Below, in pieces: positions 44,425 through 54,608 of a stretch of DNA of 64,000 nt. A model generated the notes under the pieces. It worked only from the letters and a program-made list of their open reading frames with translations. It was not told the DNA's origin and made no database searches. The stretch lies in NCBI GenBank assembly GCA_028694915.1, contig JAQVJY010000002.1:1-64000 (forward strand). Direction: 5' to 3'. The DNA is from Paludibacteraceae bacterium. Lineage in GTDB: Bacteria; Bacteroidota; Bacteroidia; Bacteroidales; Paludibacteraceae. The translations under genes and the position numbers were made by a program. Each line of letters opens with the position of its first letter. The stretch's first letter is position 1.

Positions 44425-46452
44425 TCATATTTTAAAGAAAATGCTTAGAGATGGAATAATTGTACCTAATAACGATATAGGAATAACCGAAAATTTTTGA
44501 GTTGAATAACGTATAAATTGAACGTTTTTATGGGCATAAACATTATATAAAGATAAATTAACCCCTAATTGATAACCATTTATTTTTAAAATGGTGTAAT
44601 CACATGATAAATCTAAACGATGAGTTAATGGAAGATTTGCAGCATTAAATTCTCCAAATTCAGCTACAATTTGTTGATTCAAAATATAAGCATATTTCGG
44701 TGCTGTGTATGGTGTGCCAGATGCTAGAGTAAATGTCCCGCCAATATTCCAAGATTTATTAATCATATAATTTCCAACTATTACTAAATTATGGCGTCTC
44801 TCGTAACTTGCAGGAAAATAAGTTTCGCTAATTTCTGCTATTTTCCGTTGAGCCCACCCCAAAGAATATGAAATATATCCACGAACCTTTCCTTTGTTTT
44901 TTTGAAGCATCATATCTATTCCATAATTATTGCCGACCCCAGAAACAATACTTTCCATATATTCAAAATTATTTGTTGCAAGTTGAATAATATTAGAACT
45001 ATTTTCAAGCATATTAAATAAACGTTTATAATAAATTTCGGTCGTTACAGTCATGTAGTTTTGGTAAAAATGCCCTATATAACCAATACTTGAACTAATA
45101 GCACGCTCTGATGGAAATAACTGGCTTGATGGCATCCAAAAATTAATAGGTAATCCCCCATCAACTAGTGCAATTCTATGTAGATTTTGTGTATATGTAC
45201 CAATATGAGCATTTAAAGAATGATATTCATTAATATTAAAATGTGCATTAATACGTGGATCAATATTGAAGAATATTTTGTCGTTAGTGATAAAAGAGCC
45301 TCCATGTAAGCCTATCGAATAAGAAAAAATCTGATTAACTTGATATTTTACGTCTGTAAAACCTTCTATCTCGTGTGAATGAGTTAAATAGTCATGGAAA
45401 TTATTTGATAAATCTTCTGATTTAAACCAAAGTGGGGTTATAAAATGGTAAATATAATTTCCTCCGAAATCAAGATCTATCTTGTCTGATAATTTTTTAT
45501 TCTGTATGTGTTTAACTCCTAAGGAACCTATATCAGAAAAACCTTTAACACCGATTTCACGATCAACCGAAATTTTATTATTAAAGCCTGAACAAAATAG
45601 CGTGGTACGAAAATTCCCTTTAGGTAATATTCTCTTCCAATAAATAGAAGTCACACTATTTTGCCAATTTATTCTACCATCTAATTCCGAGACACCATAA
45701 CCAATGCTTAATTTGTCATTGCCCCAGTACGAACTTATAACGATATCATCGTTTATTGTTGGATGAATCGCATATGTAAGATTGACATCTTGAAAATTAT
45801 AAATCGGTTTTACTTCTCCTATATTTAAATATTTTCCATATAAAAAATTTATATAAGACCCACGCGCAGAAAGGAAAAGATCACTTTTTGGACCACATGC
45901 AATTTTCATTGTAACGTCGCTACTTATTAAACCAATGTTTCCATCCATAGTGAATTTCTCATTCGTTTTTGTTAATGTTTGTAACTCTACTGAGCCCCCT
46001 AATCGATTAATAAAAGTGGCATCGTGAGTGGATTTCACCAATTTCATTGATTCAAAATGTGAAGGAATAAAACCGGAAAAAAGTCCTAAAAGATGGTTTG
46101 GATAATAAATTGGAGCACCATTAATAGTTAATTGTGTTTGTGAGTCATCACAACCTTGAATGTAGATTCCTGAAGTTGATTCATTGTTAGTCTGAACCCC
46201 AGCAATAGTTTGCAAATAACGCAAAGGATCGCTTTGTCCCATAAATTTTGGTAAAGATTCTAATTCCTTTATATTTATTGATATTTGCGAACTCGATTCG
46301 CTTTCTAAAATAGGCTTTATCCGACGCTCAGTAATTACAACTTCATCAAGTTCTTTGGTTAATATATAAAGAATGCTATCAGCATCTGTATCCTGAGCAG
46401 ATAAACAGATGCTGATAGACATAAAGATAATTGACCAAAGTATATATTTCAC
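44425..46452 (-). CDS. TonB-dependent outer-membrane receptor
   Basis: A 675-residue receptor: signal peptide MKYILWSIIFMSISICLSA, plug domain with LDEVVITERR (TonB-box-like) and LESLPKFMGQSDPLRYLQTI, GVQTNNESTSGIYIQGCDDS, TINGAPIYYPNH, then a beta-barrel ending in a hydrophobic FKI. It lacks the CarboxypepD_reg domain and long extension of SusC proteins, fitting the DUF4249-linked class. It lies 6 bases downstream of the Tyr-rich lipoprotein gene and 4 bases upstream of the DUF4249 gene, forming one transport locus energised by TonB (50.8-51.5 kb). Confidence 0.9.
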   Translation of the reverse strand: MKYILWSIIFMSISICLSAQDTDADSILYILTKELDEVVITERRIKPILESESSSQISINIKELESLPKFMGQSDPLRYLQTIAGVQTNNESTSGIYIQGCDDSQTQLTINGAPIYYPNHLLGLFSGFIPSHFESMKLVKSTHDATFINRLGGSVELQTLTKTNEKFTMDGNIGLISSDVTMKIACGPKSDLFLSARGSYINFLYGKYLNIGEVKPIYNFQDVNLTYAIHPTINDDIVISSYWGNDKLSIGYGVSELDGRINWQNSVTSIYWKRILPKGNFRTTLFCSGFNNKISVDREIGVKGFSDIGSLGVKHIQNKKLSDKIDLDFGGNYIYHFITPLWFKSEDLSNNFHDYLTHSHEIEGFTDVKYQVNQIFSYSIGLHGGSFITNDKIFFNIDPRINAHFNINEYHSLNAHIGTYTQNLHRIALVDGGLPINFWMPSSQLFPSERAISSSIGYIGHFYQNYMTVTTEIYYKRLFNMLENSSNIIQLATNNFEYMESIVSGVGNNYGIDMMLQKNKGKVRGYISYSLGWAQRKIAEISETYFPASYERRHNLVIVGNYMINKSWNIGGTFTLASGTPYTAPKYAYILNQQIVAEFGEFNAANLPLTHRLDLSCDYTILKINGYQLGVNLSLYNVYAHKNVQFIRYSTQKFSVIPISLLGTIIPSLSIFFKI

Positions 46453-46458
46453 ACTTGA

Positions 46459-48258
46459 TTAAAATTTGATTTCTCCAATTTCACCAGACCAATGTTGTGA
46501 CAATTTAATATAGTTATTTACTAAATCTTCTGTTAAATTGATAACCGACTTAAATGAACCTTCTGTAAAATAATCACCAAATGCATAACTTGTTCCATCT
46601 TTCGGGAAATAGAATACTGGTTCGCAGTCCCATAATTGATGCTGTTCTGTGGTATAATTATAATCATTGTCATAAATGTAAACATTTTCATTACGCCAAA
46701 CTACTTCTGATTTTAATTGCGCTTGTATGGCACTATTCCCATTATAATAAAGGTTGGCTGTCAAAAAACTATTGTACAGCTTTGCCAATTCTGTGTTGTA
46801 TTGAGGTTGTTCATCTGCTTGTTCCCACCAGTGGTTATTGCTGTCGTATGGATATTTGTCTTCCAAATCACGCAAATCTTGTAAAAATTTGGTTCCATCT
46901 GTTGTGGTTGCTTTTATTTGAAGTTCACCGAGCACATCAATACTAGCAACTGCAGTTCCTGTTGCGATATCCAATTCATCAAACATTTGAGCATACATTT
47001 CAGCAAATTCTCCCCAATCTTGGCTTTCGGCTTTATCAATAAGAATGCAATTCTTCAAGTCAGTCACAGCTTTAATTAATTGTTCGCTTCCTAAATTAAT
47101 ATAAAACGCAGTTCCAATAGCATTTTTTGAAATTTTTGTACTCATCCCGTATGTGAGATTTGTAATTTTTATTTTAGAGTCGTAGTTGAAGTGGTCACTT
47201 TTTTTAATATCAAAATTCATTTCCATTGAGATATGTTCAACTGTTCCCTCTATCAAGGAGAAGGTAATCTTCGCGGGTAACGTAGCTTCAAATGGCTGAT
47301 TTGCATACTCACGGCTAACCCAATATTGTTTATCATTGTACATATAGTAGCCATTATTATAATCACTTTCTGTTACATAAACTTTGTCTTCAGGTAAAAG
47401 AATATAATAATAGTCAACTTTGTTACCTTTATACACCACTTCATAACTACTATTTTGATAATAATAATATTGATTAGAATTATAGTAATATTCACCATCA
47501 GGAATCTCTACTGCTTCCCAACTATAATTAACATTATTATAAGCATAAATATAATAATAATCAGTGTATTTCGCTTGGACCTGATAAGATTCACCACTGT
47601 AATAATAACTATAACCATTATAATAGTAAGATTCACCATCTGAAATCTGCATTTCTGATTCTGGAATAATATAATACTTTCCAGTTGGAGCTTCATAAGT
47701 ACCAGGGTAGGTAATTTGGCCAGCACCACTACCTTGTAGTTTTGCTATACATTGTGAACCGTTCGGTCCTTTAAATTTAAGAACCACACCACCATTACCT
47801 GGTTCTTTGTATTCCCATGTATGAGTTGCATCATTAGCTTCCCAAACTCCATCGAAAGTGGAAAAATTATAGATCTCTGTATCAGATGTACCATCTACAA
47901 CTAAAGACATAATATCTGCACCTAAATTTGCAGTAACATCTCCCTTAGCAACCGAATGGACGTATTTGTTTACATTACGCAAAAAACCAAATTTACCTTT
48001 GTAATGGTTTTCTACTTCACTGAAATCCCAATTATAAGTATCATATAAATCTGTAAGATAGTCGGATAATTCTACGACTTTCTTTTGATCCTGAGTGTTA
48101 AATTTATTGACCAACTTGGTCGCAATATTTTCAAGCTTAACTTTTTGATCTGTTGAAGTGTAGGATTCTCCCTTATCTTCACTTGGATCATTTTTCTCGC
48201 ATGCGACAAATACACACACCGTCGCAAATAACATTCCAAATAGCACAGTTTTATTCAT
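46459..48258 (-). CDS. large lipoprotein with tyrosine-rich repeats
   Basis: A 599-residue lipoprotein: MNKTVLFGMLFATVCVFVAC has a lipobox; an earlier ATG at 48303 precedes the signal peptide by 15 residues and is less likely. An N-terminal helical part is followed by a tyrosine-rich zone (about residues 195-320) in which runs such as SYYYNGYSYYY, DGEYYYNSNQYYYY and VDYYYILL recur in a loose 30-40-residue repeat, then a globular C-terminal half. It is first in a locus with the receptor and DUF4249 genes. I do not recognise a family; a surface binding role is a guess. Confidence 0.75.
   Translation of the reverse strand: MNKTVLFGMLFATVCVFVACEKNDPSEDKGESYTSTDQKVKLENIATKLVNKFNTQDQKKVVELSDYLTDLYDTYNWDFSEVENHYKGKFGFLRNVNKYVHSVAKGDVTANLGADIMSLVVDGTSDTEIYNFSTFDGVWEANDATHTWEYKEPGNGGVVLKFKGPNGSQCIAKLQGSGAGQITYPGTYEAPTGKYYIIPESEMQISDGESYYYNGYSYYYSGESYQVQAKYTDYYYIYAYNNVNYSWEAVEIPDGEYYYNSNQYYYYQNSSYEVVYKGNKVDYYYILLPEDKVYVTESDYNNGYYMYNDKQYWVSREYANQPFEATLPAKITFSLIEGTVEHISMEMNFDIKKSDHFNYDSKIKITNLTYGMSTKISKNAIGTAFYINLGSEQLIKAVTDLKNCILIDKAESQDWGEFAEMYAQMFDELDIATGTAVASIDVLGELQIKATTTDGTKFLQDLRDLEDKYPYDSNNHWWEQADEQPQYNTELAKLYNSFLTANLYYNGNSAIQAQLKSEVVWRNENVYIYDNDYNYTTEQHQLWDCEPVFYFPKDGTSYAFGDYFTEGSFKSVINLTEDLVNNYIKLSQHWSGEIGEIKF
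47298..47680 (-). repeat. Tyr-coding low-complexity repeat
   Basis: Dense TAT/TAC codons, seen on the plus strand as ATA/GTA runs such as ATAATAATAATATTG. It encodes three or four loose repeats of a YYY-x-x-x-YYY pattern in the lipoprotein. Confidence 0.65.
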
Positions 48259-48497
48259 GATATTGTGATTTAAATTTTCCTTACACCCTTTAGCAATATG
48301 CACGGCGTTTCAGGTTGTTTCCGTTTATCTTAATAAAGTTAGATCTATATTATTATAGGTACACAAAAAGCGTAATAAATTTGTGAAACGTCAAGATTCT
48401 AAACTCTTTGATAAAAAATGAGATTTTATAACCATAGAAAATTACAACTAAATTAGGCTGGGCAAATTTATATATTTATATTTAAAATTACAAATTT

Positions 48498-49691
48498 TTA
48501 GATTAATTTTTCTGTATCACTAGCAATCATAAATTCTTCGTCGGTAGGAATTACAACGACACGCACTTTAGAATTTGGAGTCGACAATTCTACCTCTTCG
48601 CCACGTGTTTTAGCATTTAAGGCGGAGTCAATTTCCACACCCAAATAGCTTAGACCTTCGCATACATACTGACGTGTACCTGCTTGATTTTCACCAACAC
48701 CGCCTGTAAAGACTAATATATCTACTCCGTTAAGCGCAGCAGCATAAGATCCAATATATTTTTTGATATGATAATTATACATCTCCATGGCTAATTTAGC
48801 ACGTGGATTGCCTTCATCAATAGCTTTTTCTATATCACGCATATCACTAGAAACGCCAGATATGCCAACTATTCCACTTTTCTTATTCACTAAATCAGAA
48901 ATGGCTGCGCTATCGAGATGTTCTTTATCCATTAAATACGTAATAGCGCCAAGATCCACATCGCCAGAACGCGTTCCCATAATCAATCCTTCCACAGGCG
49001 TTAAACCCATAGACGTATCAACAGACTGCCCATTTTCAATAGCTGTAATAGAGCCTCCATTACCGATGTGAGCTGTAATAATTTTTTCTTGCGTATAATC
49101 CAAACCTAAAAAATCGCAAGCTCGTTTCGACACATAACGATGGCTTGTTCCATGAAAGCCATAACGACGAATACCATATTTTTTATAACATTCGTATGGA
49201 AGAGCATACATATACGCATAAGCTGGCATCGTTTGATGAAAAGCAGTATCAAACACGCCAATTTGAGGAATATTTGGTAAATTCTTGGTAATGGCTGCCA
49301 CTCCTTTTAAGTTTGCTGGATTATGCAACGGAGCCAAATCAGAACATTCTTGAACACGTGCAATCACCTCTGGAGTAATGATAACAGAAGCATTGAAATA
49401 TTCACCGCCATGTACCAAACGATGACCGACAGCATTAATTTCTTTAAGAGATTTAATACATCCGTATTCAGAACTCACCAATGTTTCCAATATCAACTCA
49501 ATGCCTACAGTATGTTCTGGTATATTTTTTTCAATAACCAATTTATTACCTTCAGGCAAGGTAAATTTCAAAAAAGAATCAGGTAATCCTATTTTTTCAA
49601 TCGCACCTTGTGCCAAAACTTCTTTAGAAGCCATATCAAATAATTTATATTTGATAGATGAACTTCCACAATTCAAAACTAGAATTTTCAT
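48498..49691 (-). CDS. ackA: acetate kinase
   Basis: Converts acetyl phosphate and ADP to acetate and ATP. VLNCGSSSIKYKLFD, GHRLVHGGEYF, HNPANLKGVAA, GVFDTAFHQTMP, RRYGFHGTSHRYVS and HIGNGGSITAIENG are all canonical. 397 residues. It follows pta by 21 bases; the pair gives substrate-level ATP from acetyl-CoA. Confidence 0.98.
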   Translation of the reverse strand: MKILVLNCGSSSIKYKLFDMASKEVLAQGAIEKIGLPDSFLKFTLPEGNKLVIEKNIPEHTVGIELILETLVSSEYGCIKSLKEINAVGHRLVHGGEYFNASVIITPEVIARVQECSDLAPLHNPANLKGVAAITKNLPNIPQIGVFDTAFHQTMPAYAYMYALPYECYKKYGIRRYGFHGTSHRYVSKRACDFLGLDYTQEKIITAHIGNGGSITAIENGQSVDTSMGLTPVEGLIMGTRSGDVDLGAITYLMDKEHLDSAAISDLVNKKSGIVGISGVSSDMRDIEKAIDEGNPRAKLAMEMYNYHIKKYIGSYAAALNGVDILVFTGGVGENQAGTRQYVCEGLSYLGVEIDSALNAKTRGEEVELSTPNSKVRVVVIPTDEEFMIASDTEKLI

Positions 49692-49712
49692 ACGATTGTT
49701 ATAATGCTGAAT

Positions 49713-50732
49713 TTAATTTACTAAAAGATGTTTCGCTGCAATGGCTTGGTTAGCTGTAATGGCAATCATTTGTTCAATATCGCTCACAGAGCAACCTCTA
49801 CTCAAATCGTTCACTGGCGCTGCCATACCTTGTAAAACAGGTCCAATAGCCTGCGCACCACCAAGACGTTGCACAAGTTTATATCCAATGTTTCCAACCT
49901 CGATACTTGGAAAAACTAATGTATTGGCGAATCCTGCCACTTTACTATTTGGCGCTTTGAGAGCAGCTACCGATGGTACGATAGCGGCATCAGCCTGAAG
50001 TTCTCCATCGATAGACATATCGGGAGCCATTTGTTGTGCCAATTTAGTAGCTGTAGTTACTTTATCAACCAATTCGTGCGATGCACTACCTTTAGTAGAA
50101 AAACTTAACATGGCAATGCGTGGTTCTATGCCTGCAATAGCGCGCATAGTGTGTCCTGTAGTTACTGCAATTTGAGCTAACTCTTCGGCGGTAGGATTTG
50201 GCATTACCGCCACATCAGCCACCATGAGCATACCATTTTCACCAAATTGTTTTTCTTTTGAAAATAGCATTAATGCTCCTGAAACGCAGCTAACACCAGG
50301 CAGTGTTTTGACAATTTGTAATGCAGGACGCAGCACATTGCCTGTAGTATTTTGAGCACCTGCCAATTCACCGTCAGCATCACCTGCTTTAATCATTAGA
50401 CAGCCTAAATAAAGTGGGTTCTTTGCCAAATCAATAGCCTGTTCCATACTCATACCTTTGCTCTTGCGCAGGTCGTATAATAAAGTAGCGTATTTATCCA
50501 ATTCTGGATTTTCATCTGGATTAACAATAATCGCTTCGTTGATATGCGTAAGATTATTTTCCGTAGCAAGCTGTGTGATAGTGGACGGATTTCCCAATAA
50601 AATAAGTTTGGCTACTTTGTCGCGAATAACATTATTCGCAGCGGTCAATGTTCTAAGTTCAGTTCCTTCAGGCAACACAATGCGTTGAAGATGTTTTTGT
50701 GCTCGTGCTTTAATGTGTTTTAAAAGTTCCAT
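49713..50732 (-). CDS. pta: phosphate acetyltransferase
   Basis: Makes acetyl phosphate from acetyl-CoA. RIVLPEGTELRTLTAA, KAGDADGELAGAQNTTGNVL, VADVAVMPNPTAEELAQIA, SFSTKGSASHELVDK and LVFPSIEVGNIGYKLVQRLG are family motifs. At 339 residues it is the short single-domain form without N-terminal regulatory domains. Directly upstream of ackA in the same operon. Confidence 0.97.
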   Translation of the reverse strand: MELLKHIKARAQKHLQRIVLPEGTELRTLTAANNVIRDKVAKLILLGNPSTITQLATENNLTHINEAIIVNPDENPELDKYATLLYDLRKSKGMSMEQAIDLAKNPLYLGCLMIKAGDADGELAGAQNTTGNVLRPALQIVKTLPGVSCVSGALMLFSKEKQFGENGMLMVADVAVMPNPTAEELAQIAVTTGHTMRAIAGIEPRIAMLSFSTKGSASHELVDKVTTATKLAQQMAPDMSIDGELQADAAIVPSVAALKAPNSKVAGFANTLVFPSIEVGNIGYKLVQRLGGAQAIGPVLQGMAAPVNDLSRGCSVSDIEQMIAITANQAIAAKHLLVN

Positions 50733-50769
50733 GAATATGTAGGCGTTTTTGCAATTATAAATCTTAAGT

Positions 50770-50802
50770 AAATAAAACTGCCCCGCTTAGTTGCGAGGCA
50801 GT
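50770..50802 (-). terminator. terminator of tonB
   Basis: ACTGCCCCGC (50777-50786) pairs with GCGAGGCAGT (50793-50802) around a 6-base loop; read on the minus strand it is followed by TTTTATTT. It separates tonB from pta. Confidence 0.85.
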
Positions 50803-50824
50803 ATTTTATATGGTTATGAGTAAA

Positions 50825-51514
50825 TTAGGTTTGTAATTTAAACACAACCGGAACTGTAAATTTACAGTTAACCTTTTTCCCTCGTTGTTCGCCAGGTGTC
50901 CAGTTAGGCATCGATTTGATAACACGTATAGCTTCTTTATCCAAGTTAGGATCGGCAGAACGCACTACCTCTATATCATCAATAGAACCATCCCGACGAA
51001 CGGTAAACTGTACAATAACACGTCCTTGAATACCATTTTCTTGTGCAATGATAGGATATTTGACATTACTATTCAAATATTTCATCAATTCAACAGTACC
51101 ACCAGGAAATTCAGGCATTTTCTCAACCACGCGGAAGACTGTCACCAAATCTGGATCTTCTTCGATTGGAGCAATAGGCACTTTCACAATTTCTTGTACT
51201 GTTTTTTGATCATCTTCAGAAACGATATCTACATTCTCAGTCTCTACATCATCTTCCACAATATTCAATTCCTCAATTACATCTGGAGCAGGTGGAGGTG
51301 GTGGAGGTGGGGTCTCTTCTCGAAACGTATTTTCAATCATTTCTTGTTCAAACATCGCCTCCATATTGTTTTCAACCTGATAAACTGTAATTTCTTGTTC
51401 AGTCCATTCAAAAGCTACATAGAACAACCCTAACGCAAGGATTACACCCATTAAAACAAAAGTCATTCTTTTGTTTTCCAAATTGGCTTTTGGTGCTTTT
51501 TTAACATCCATCAT
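50825..51514 (-). CDS. tonB: energy transducer TonB
   Basis: Links the proton motive force to outer-membrane receptors. One N-terminal span (MTFVLMGVILALGLFYVAFE), a PPPPPPPAP stretch and acidic periplasmic linker, then the TonB C-terminal domain (FPGGTVELMKYLNSNVKYPI, GRVIVQFTVRRDGSIDDIEV, SMPNWTPGEQRGKKV). 229 residues, typical for Bacteroidetes. It could serve the receptor at 44.4-46.5 kb. Confidence 0.95.
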   Translation of the reverse strand: MMDVKKAPKANLENKRMTFVLMGVILALGLFYVAFEWTEQEITVYQVENNMEAMFEQEMIENTFREETPPPPPPPAPDVIEELNIVEDDVETENVDIVSEDDQKTVQEIVKVPIAPIEEDPDLVTVFRVVEKMPEFPGGTVELMKYLNSNVKYPIIAQENGIQGRVIVQFTVRRDGSIDDIEVVRSADPNLDKEAIRVIKSMPNWTPGEQRGKKVNCKFTVPVVFKLQT

Positions 51515-51555
51515 AATCTTTCTCTATTAAAATTCTACACATGCGAATTACATGG

Positions 51556-51563
51556 CAAATGTA
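51556..51563 (-). promoter_or_regulatory. -7 box of tonB
   Basis: TACATTTG on the minus strand matches TAnnTTTG, about 42 bases before the tonB start. No good -33 box. Confidence 0.45.
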
Positions 51564-51721
51564 CAATAAAAATTTTAGATAATATGCTCTATCACTCATT
51601 TTTTTAAGAAATTTATTTTTTTTACTTCTTTTCTGATATGATAACGTTCATTTAACTCCATTTTTATCACTTTTAAGAAGAAAAAGAGTTCGGGGATAAT
51701 ACACAACTAGCAACAAATTTG

Positions 51722-51729
51722 TATCTTTG
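51722..51729 (+). promoter_or_regulatory. -7 box of uvrA; very short leader
   Basis: TATCTTTG ends 11 bases before the ATG at 51741. An in-frame ATG at 51753 gives a slightly longer leader. Confidence 0.6.
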
Positions 51730-51740
51730 CGGTTCTCCAA

Positions 51741-54608
51741 ATGAACGATGGCATGAAGCAAGAAAAAGCAGAACAAGAATGGATAGAAGTGTATGGCGCA
51801 CGCGTTCATAATTTACGCAATATTGATGTACGCATTCCACGCAATAAACTCACAGTTATCACAGGATTAAGCGGTAGCGGAAAGTCGTCGCTCGCTTTTG
51901 ACACGATTTATGCCGAAGGTCAACGACGCTATATCGAAACCTTTTCGGCATATGCTCGCCATTTTATGGGCAATATGGAGCGCCCTGATGTGGACAAAAT
52001 TACAGGATTAAGTCCCGTGATTGCCATTGAACAAAAAACCACCAATAAAAATCCACGCTCAACGGTGGGAACTACCACCGAAATTTACGACTTTTTACGT
52101 TTACTTTTTGCCCGTGCAGGAGAGGCTTTTTCGTATGTTACTGGGGAAAAAATGGTGAAATACAGCAACGAACAAATTCTCCAACTGATTTTTGAAAATT
52201 ATGAGCATAAAGCTTGTTACTTGCTAGCACCACTCGTTAAAGGACGGAAAGGTCATTACAAAGAATTGTTTGAAAGCATTCGTCGTAAAGGCTATCTGAA
52301 TGTGCGAGTTGATGGCGAAATGCGCCAAATTACGTTTGGCATGAAGCTAGATCGTTACAAAAATCACGATATTGAAGTCGTAATCGACAAATTGATAGTA
52401 CATAAAAAAGACGAAAAACGCCTCAAAAAAAGTTTGGAAAGTGCCATGCAACAAGGTAATGGCGTGATGATGTTGCTCGATAAAGACTCTCAAGCCATTC
52501 GTTATCTATCGCGCCATTTGATGTGCCCAACTTCAGGGATTTCATACAACGACCCAGCACCGCACAATTTTTCGTTTAACACACCTAAAGGTGCGTGTCC
52601 TCGCTGTAAAGGATTGGGAACAATTAATAAAATTGATATTGACAAAATTATTCCCAATCGAAAATTGAGTATTGCTCAAGGCGGCATTGTGCCACTTGGA
52701 AAAGAAACCAACTCGCTTATTTTTTGGCAATTAAAAGCAATCTGCGAAAAATATGATATCACGTTAAAAACGCCGATTTCGGAAATTCCAGAAGAAGCTT
52801 TAGATGAAATTCTAAATGGTTCGGACGAACGTATTCAAGTTAAAAATGCGTCGCTGGGCGAATCTACTAATTATTATGCTACGTACGAAGGCATTATTCA
52901 CTACATCGAATTACAACAAGATGCCACCGACAATAGCGCTTTGGAGCAACGTTGGGCAAACCAATTTTTCACCTCCGTAACTTGCCCCGATTGTCATGGT
53001 TCACGACTCAATCGTGAGGCTTTACATTTCAGAATAGCAGGTAAAAATATCGCCGAATTGGCAGCATTAGATTTGGACGATTTACACGATTGGATTATCA
53101 ACGCACCCAAACTTCTTTCTGAAAAGCAAGTAACTATTGCTACCGAAATTTTAAAAGAAATAGATACCCGATTGCAATTTTTACTGGATGTCGGTTTGGG
53201 TTATTTAGCACTCAACAGAGCTTCAGCTTCGCTATCGGGAGGAGAAAGTCAGCGTATTCGTTTAGCTACACAAATTGGATCACAATTGGTAAATGTACTT
53301 TATATTCTGGATGAACCAAGTATTGGGTTACATCAACGCGACAATCAAAAACTGATTCGCTCTTTACAGCGTTTACGCGACATGGGGAATTCGGTAATTG
53401 TGGTAGAACACGATGAAGAAATGATGATGGCGGCCGATTATGTTATAGATTTAGGACCACGAGCTGGTCGATTAGGCGGGCAAGTCGTATTTGAAGGAAC
53501 TCCACAAGAAATGTTGCAACAAAACACACTGACCTCCAACTATTTGACAGGCGTAAAACAGATAGAAAATCCGGCATCTCACCGCGCAGGAAATGGTAAA
53601 GAATTGGTATTAAAAGGAGCTAGCGGTAATAATCTCAAAAACGTTGATTTGACAATTCCGTTAGGCAAATTTATATGCATTACAGGCGTTTCTGGTTCTG
53701 GTAAATCCACACTTATAAACCGAACACTACAACCCATTTTAAGTAAAAAGTTCTATCGCTCACTCGAAGAACCTTTAGCCTACAACTCACTCGAAGGTAT
53801 TGAGTATATTGATAAAATAGTAGAAGTTAGTCAATCGCCTATAGGACGAACACCTCGCTCTAACCCAGTAACTTACACCAATATTTTTGCTGATATCCGC
53901 AACTTATTTGCAGGGCTTACCGAATCGAAAATGCGTGGTTACAAACCTGGGCGTTTCTCGTTCAACACCGCTGGTGGACGTTGTGACACATGCAAAGGAA
54001 ATGGCTATAAAACGCTAGAAATGAATTTTTTACCAGACGTCTTAGTTCCTTGTGAAACCTGTGGAGGTAAACGATACAACCGCGAAACATTGGAAGTACG
54101 TTTCAAAGGAAAATCTATTGCCGATGTGTTAGATATGACAATAAATCAAGCTGTGGAGTTTTTTGAGAATATGCCAACCTTTGTGTACAAGCTAAAAATG
54201 ATACAAGAGGTGGGCTTAGGTTATCTCAAATTAGGCCAATCGAGTACCACACTTTCTGGTGGTGAAAGTCAACGTATAAAATTAGCAGCAGAACTGTCAA
54301 AACGTGATACTGGCCAAACATTATATGTGCTAGACGAACCAACAACTGGGCTGCACTTTGAAGACATTCGGGTATTATTGTCGGTACTAAATCGCCTGGT
54401 AGATAGAGGCAACACTGTGGTGGTCATCGAGCATAATTTAGATGTTATAAAATGTGCCGACTATGTGATTGACATGGGACCTGAAGCAGGAAAATTTGGT
54501 GGCGAAATAGTAGCGCAAGGCACTCCAGAAGAATTGGCTAAGGCAAAAAATAGTGTAACAGCACCATTTCTAAAAAAACATTTAAAACTCCACTCTTCAC
54601 AAAATTAA
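51741..54608 (+). CDS. uvrA: excinuclease ABC subunit A
   Basis: ATPase that finds damaged DNA in nucleotide excision repair. Walker A GLSGSGKSSLAFDTIYAEGQ and second GVSGSGKSTLINRTLQ, ABC signatures LSGGESQRIRLATQIG and LSGGESQRIKLAAELS, and zinc motifs CPRCKGLG, CPDCHGSR, CDTCKGNG plus CETCGG are all present. 955 residues, close to the usual length. Two Met starts (51741, 51753) are possible. Its 3' end overlaps the convergent lipoprotein gene by 4 bases. Confidence 0.97.
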   Translation: MNDGMKQEKAEQEWIEVYGARVHNLRNIDVRIPRNKLTVITGLSGSGKSSLAFDTIYAEGQRRYIETFSAYARHFMGNMERPDVDKITGLSPVIAIEQKTTNKNPRSTVGTTTEIYDFLRLLFARAGEAFSYVTGEKMVKYSNEQILQLIFENYEHKACYLLAPLVKGRKGHYKELFESIRRKGYLNVRVDGEMRQITFGMKLDRYKNHDIEVVIDKLIVHKKDEKRLKKSLESAMQQGNGVMMLLDKDSQAIRYLSRHLMCPTSGISYNDPAPHNFSFNTPKGACPRCKGLGTINKIDIDKIIPNRKLSIAQGGIVPLGKETNSLIFWQLKAICEKYDITLKTPISEIPEEALDEILNGSDERIQVKNASLGESTNYYATYEGIIHYIELQQDATDNSALEQRWANQFFTSVTCPDCHGSRLNREALHFRIAGKNIAELAALDLDDLHDWIINAPKLLSEKQVTIATEILKEIDTRLQFLLDVGLGYLALNRASASLSGGESQRIRLATQIGSQLVNVLYILDEPSIGLHQRDNQKLIRSLQRLRDMGNSVIVVEHDEEMMMAADYVIDLGPRAGRLGGQVVFEGTPQEMLQQNTLTSNYLTGVKQIENPASHRAGNGKELVLKGASGNNLKNVDLTIPLGKFICITGVSGSGKSTLINRTLQPILSKKFYRSLEEPLAYNSLEGIEYIDKIVEVSQSPIGRTPRSNPVTYTNIFADIRNLFAGLTESKMRGYKPGRFSFNTAGGRCDTCKGNGYKTLEMNFLPDVLVPCETCGGKRYNRETLEVRFKGKSIADVLDMTINQAVEFFENMPTFVYKLKMIQEVGLGYLKLGQSSTTLSGGESQRIKLAAELSKRDTGQTLYVLDEPTTGLHFEDIRVLLSVLNRLVDRGNTVVVIEHNLDVIKCADYVIDMGPEAGKFGGEIVAQGTPEELAKAKNSVTAPFLKKHLKLHSSQN

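Noticed and set aside
46581-47643. Plus-strand ORFs opposite the Tyr-rich lipoprotein
   Set aside because: They are isoleucine-rich reverse reads of Tyr codons, not genes.
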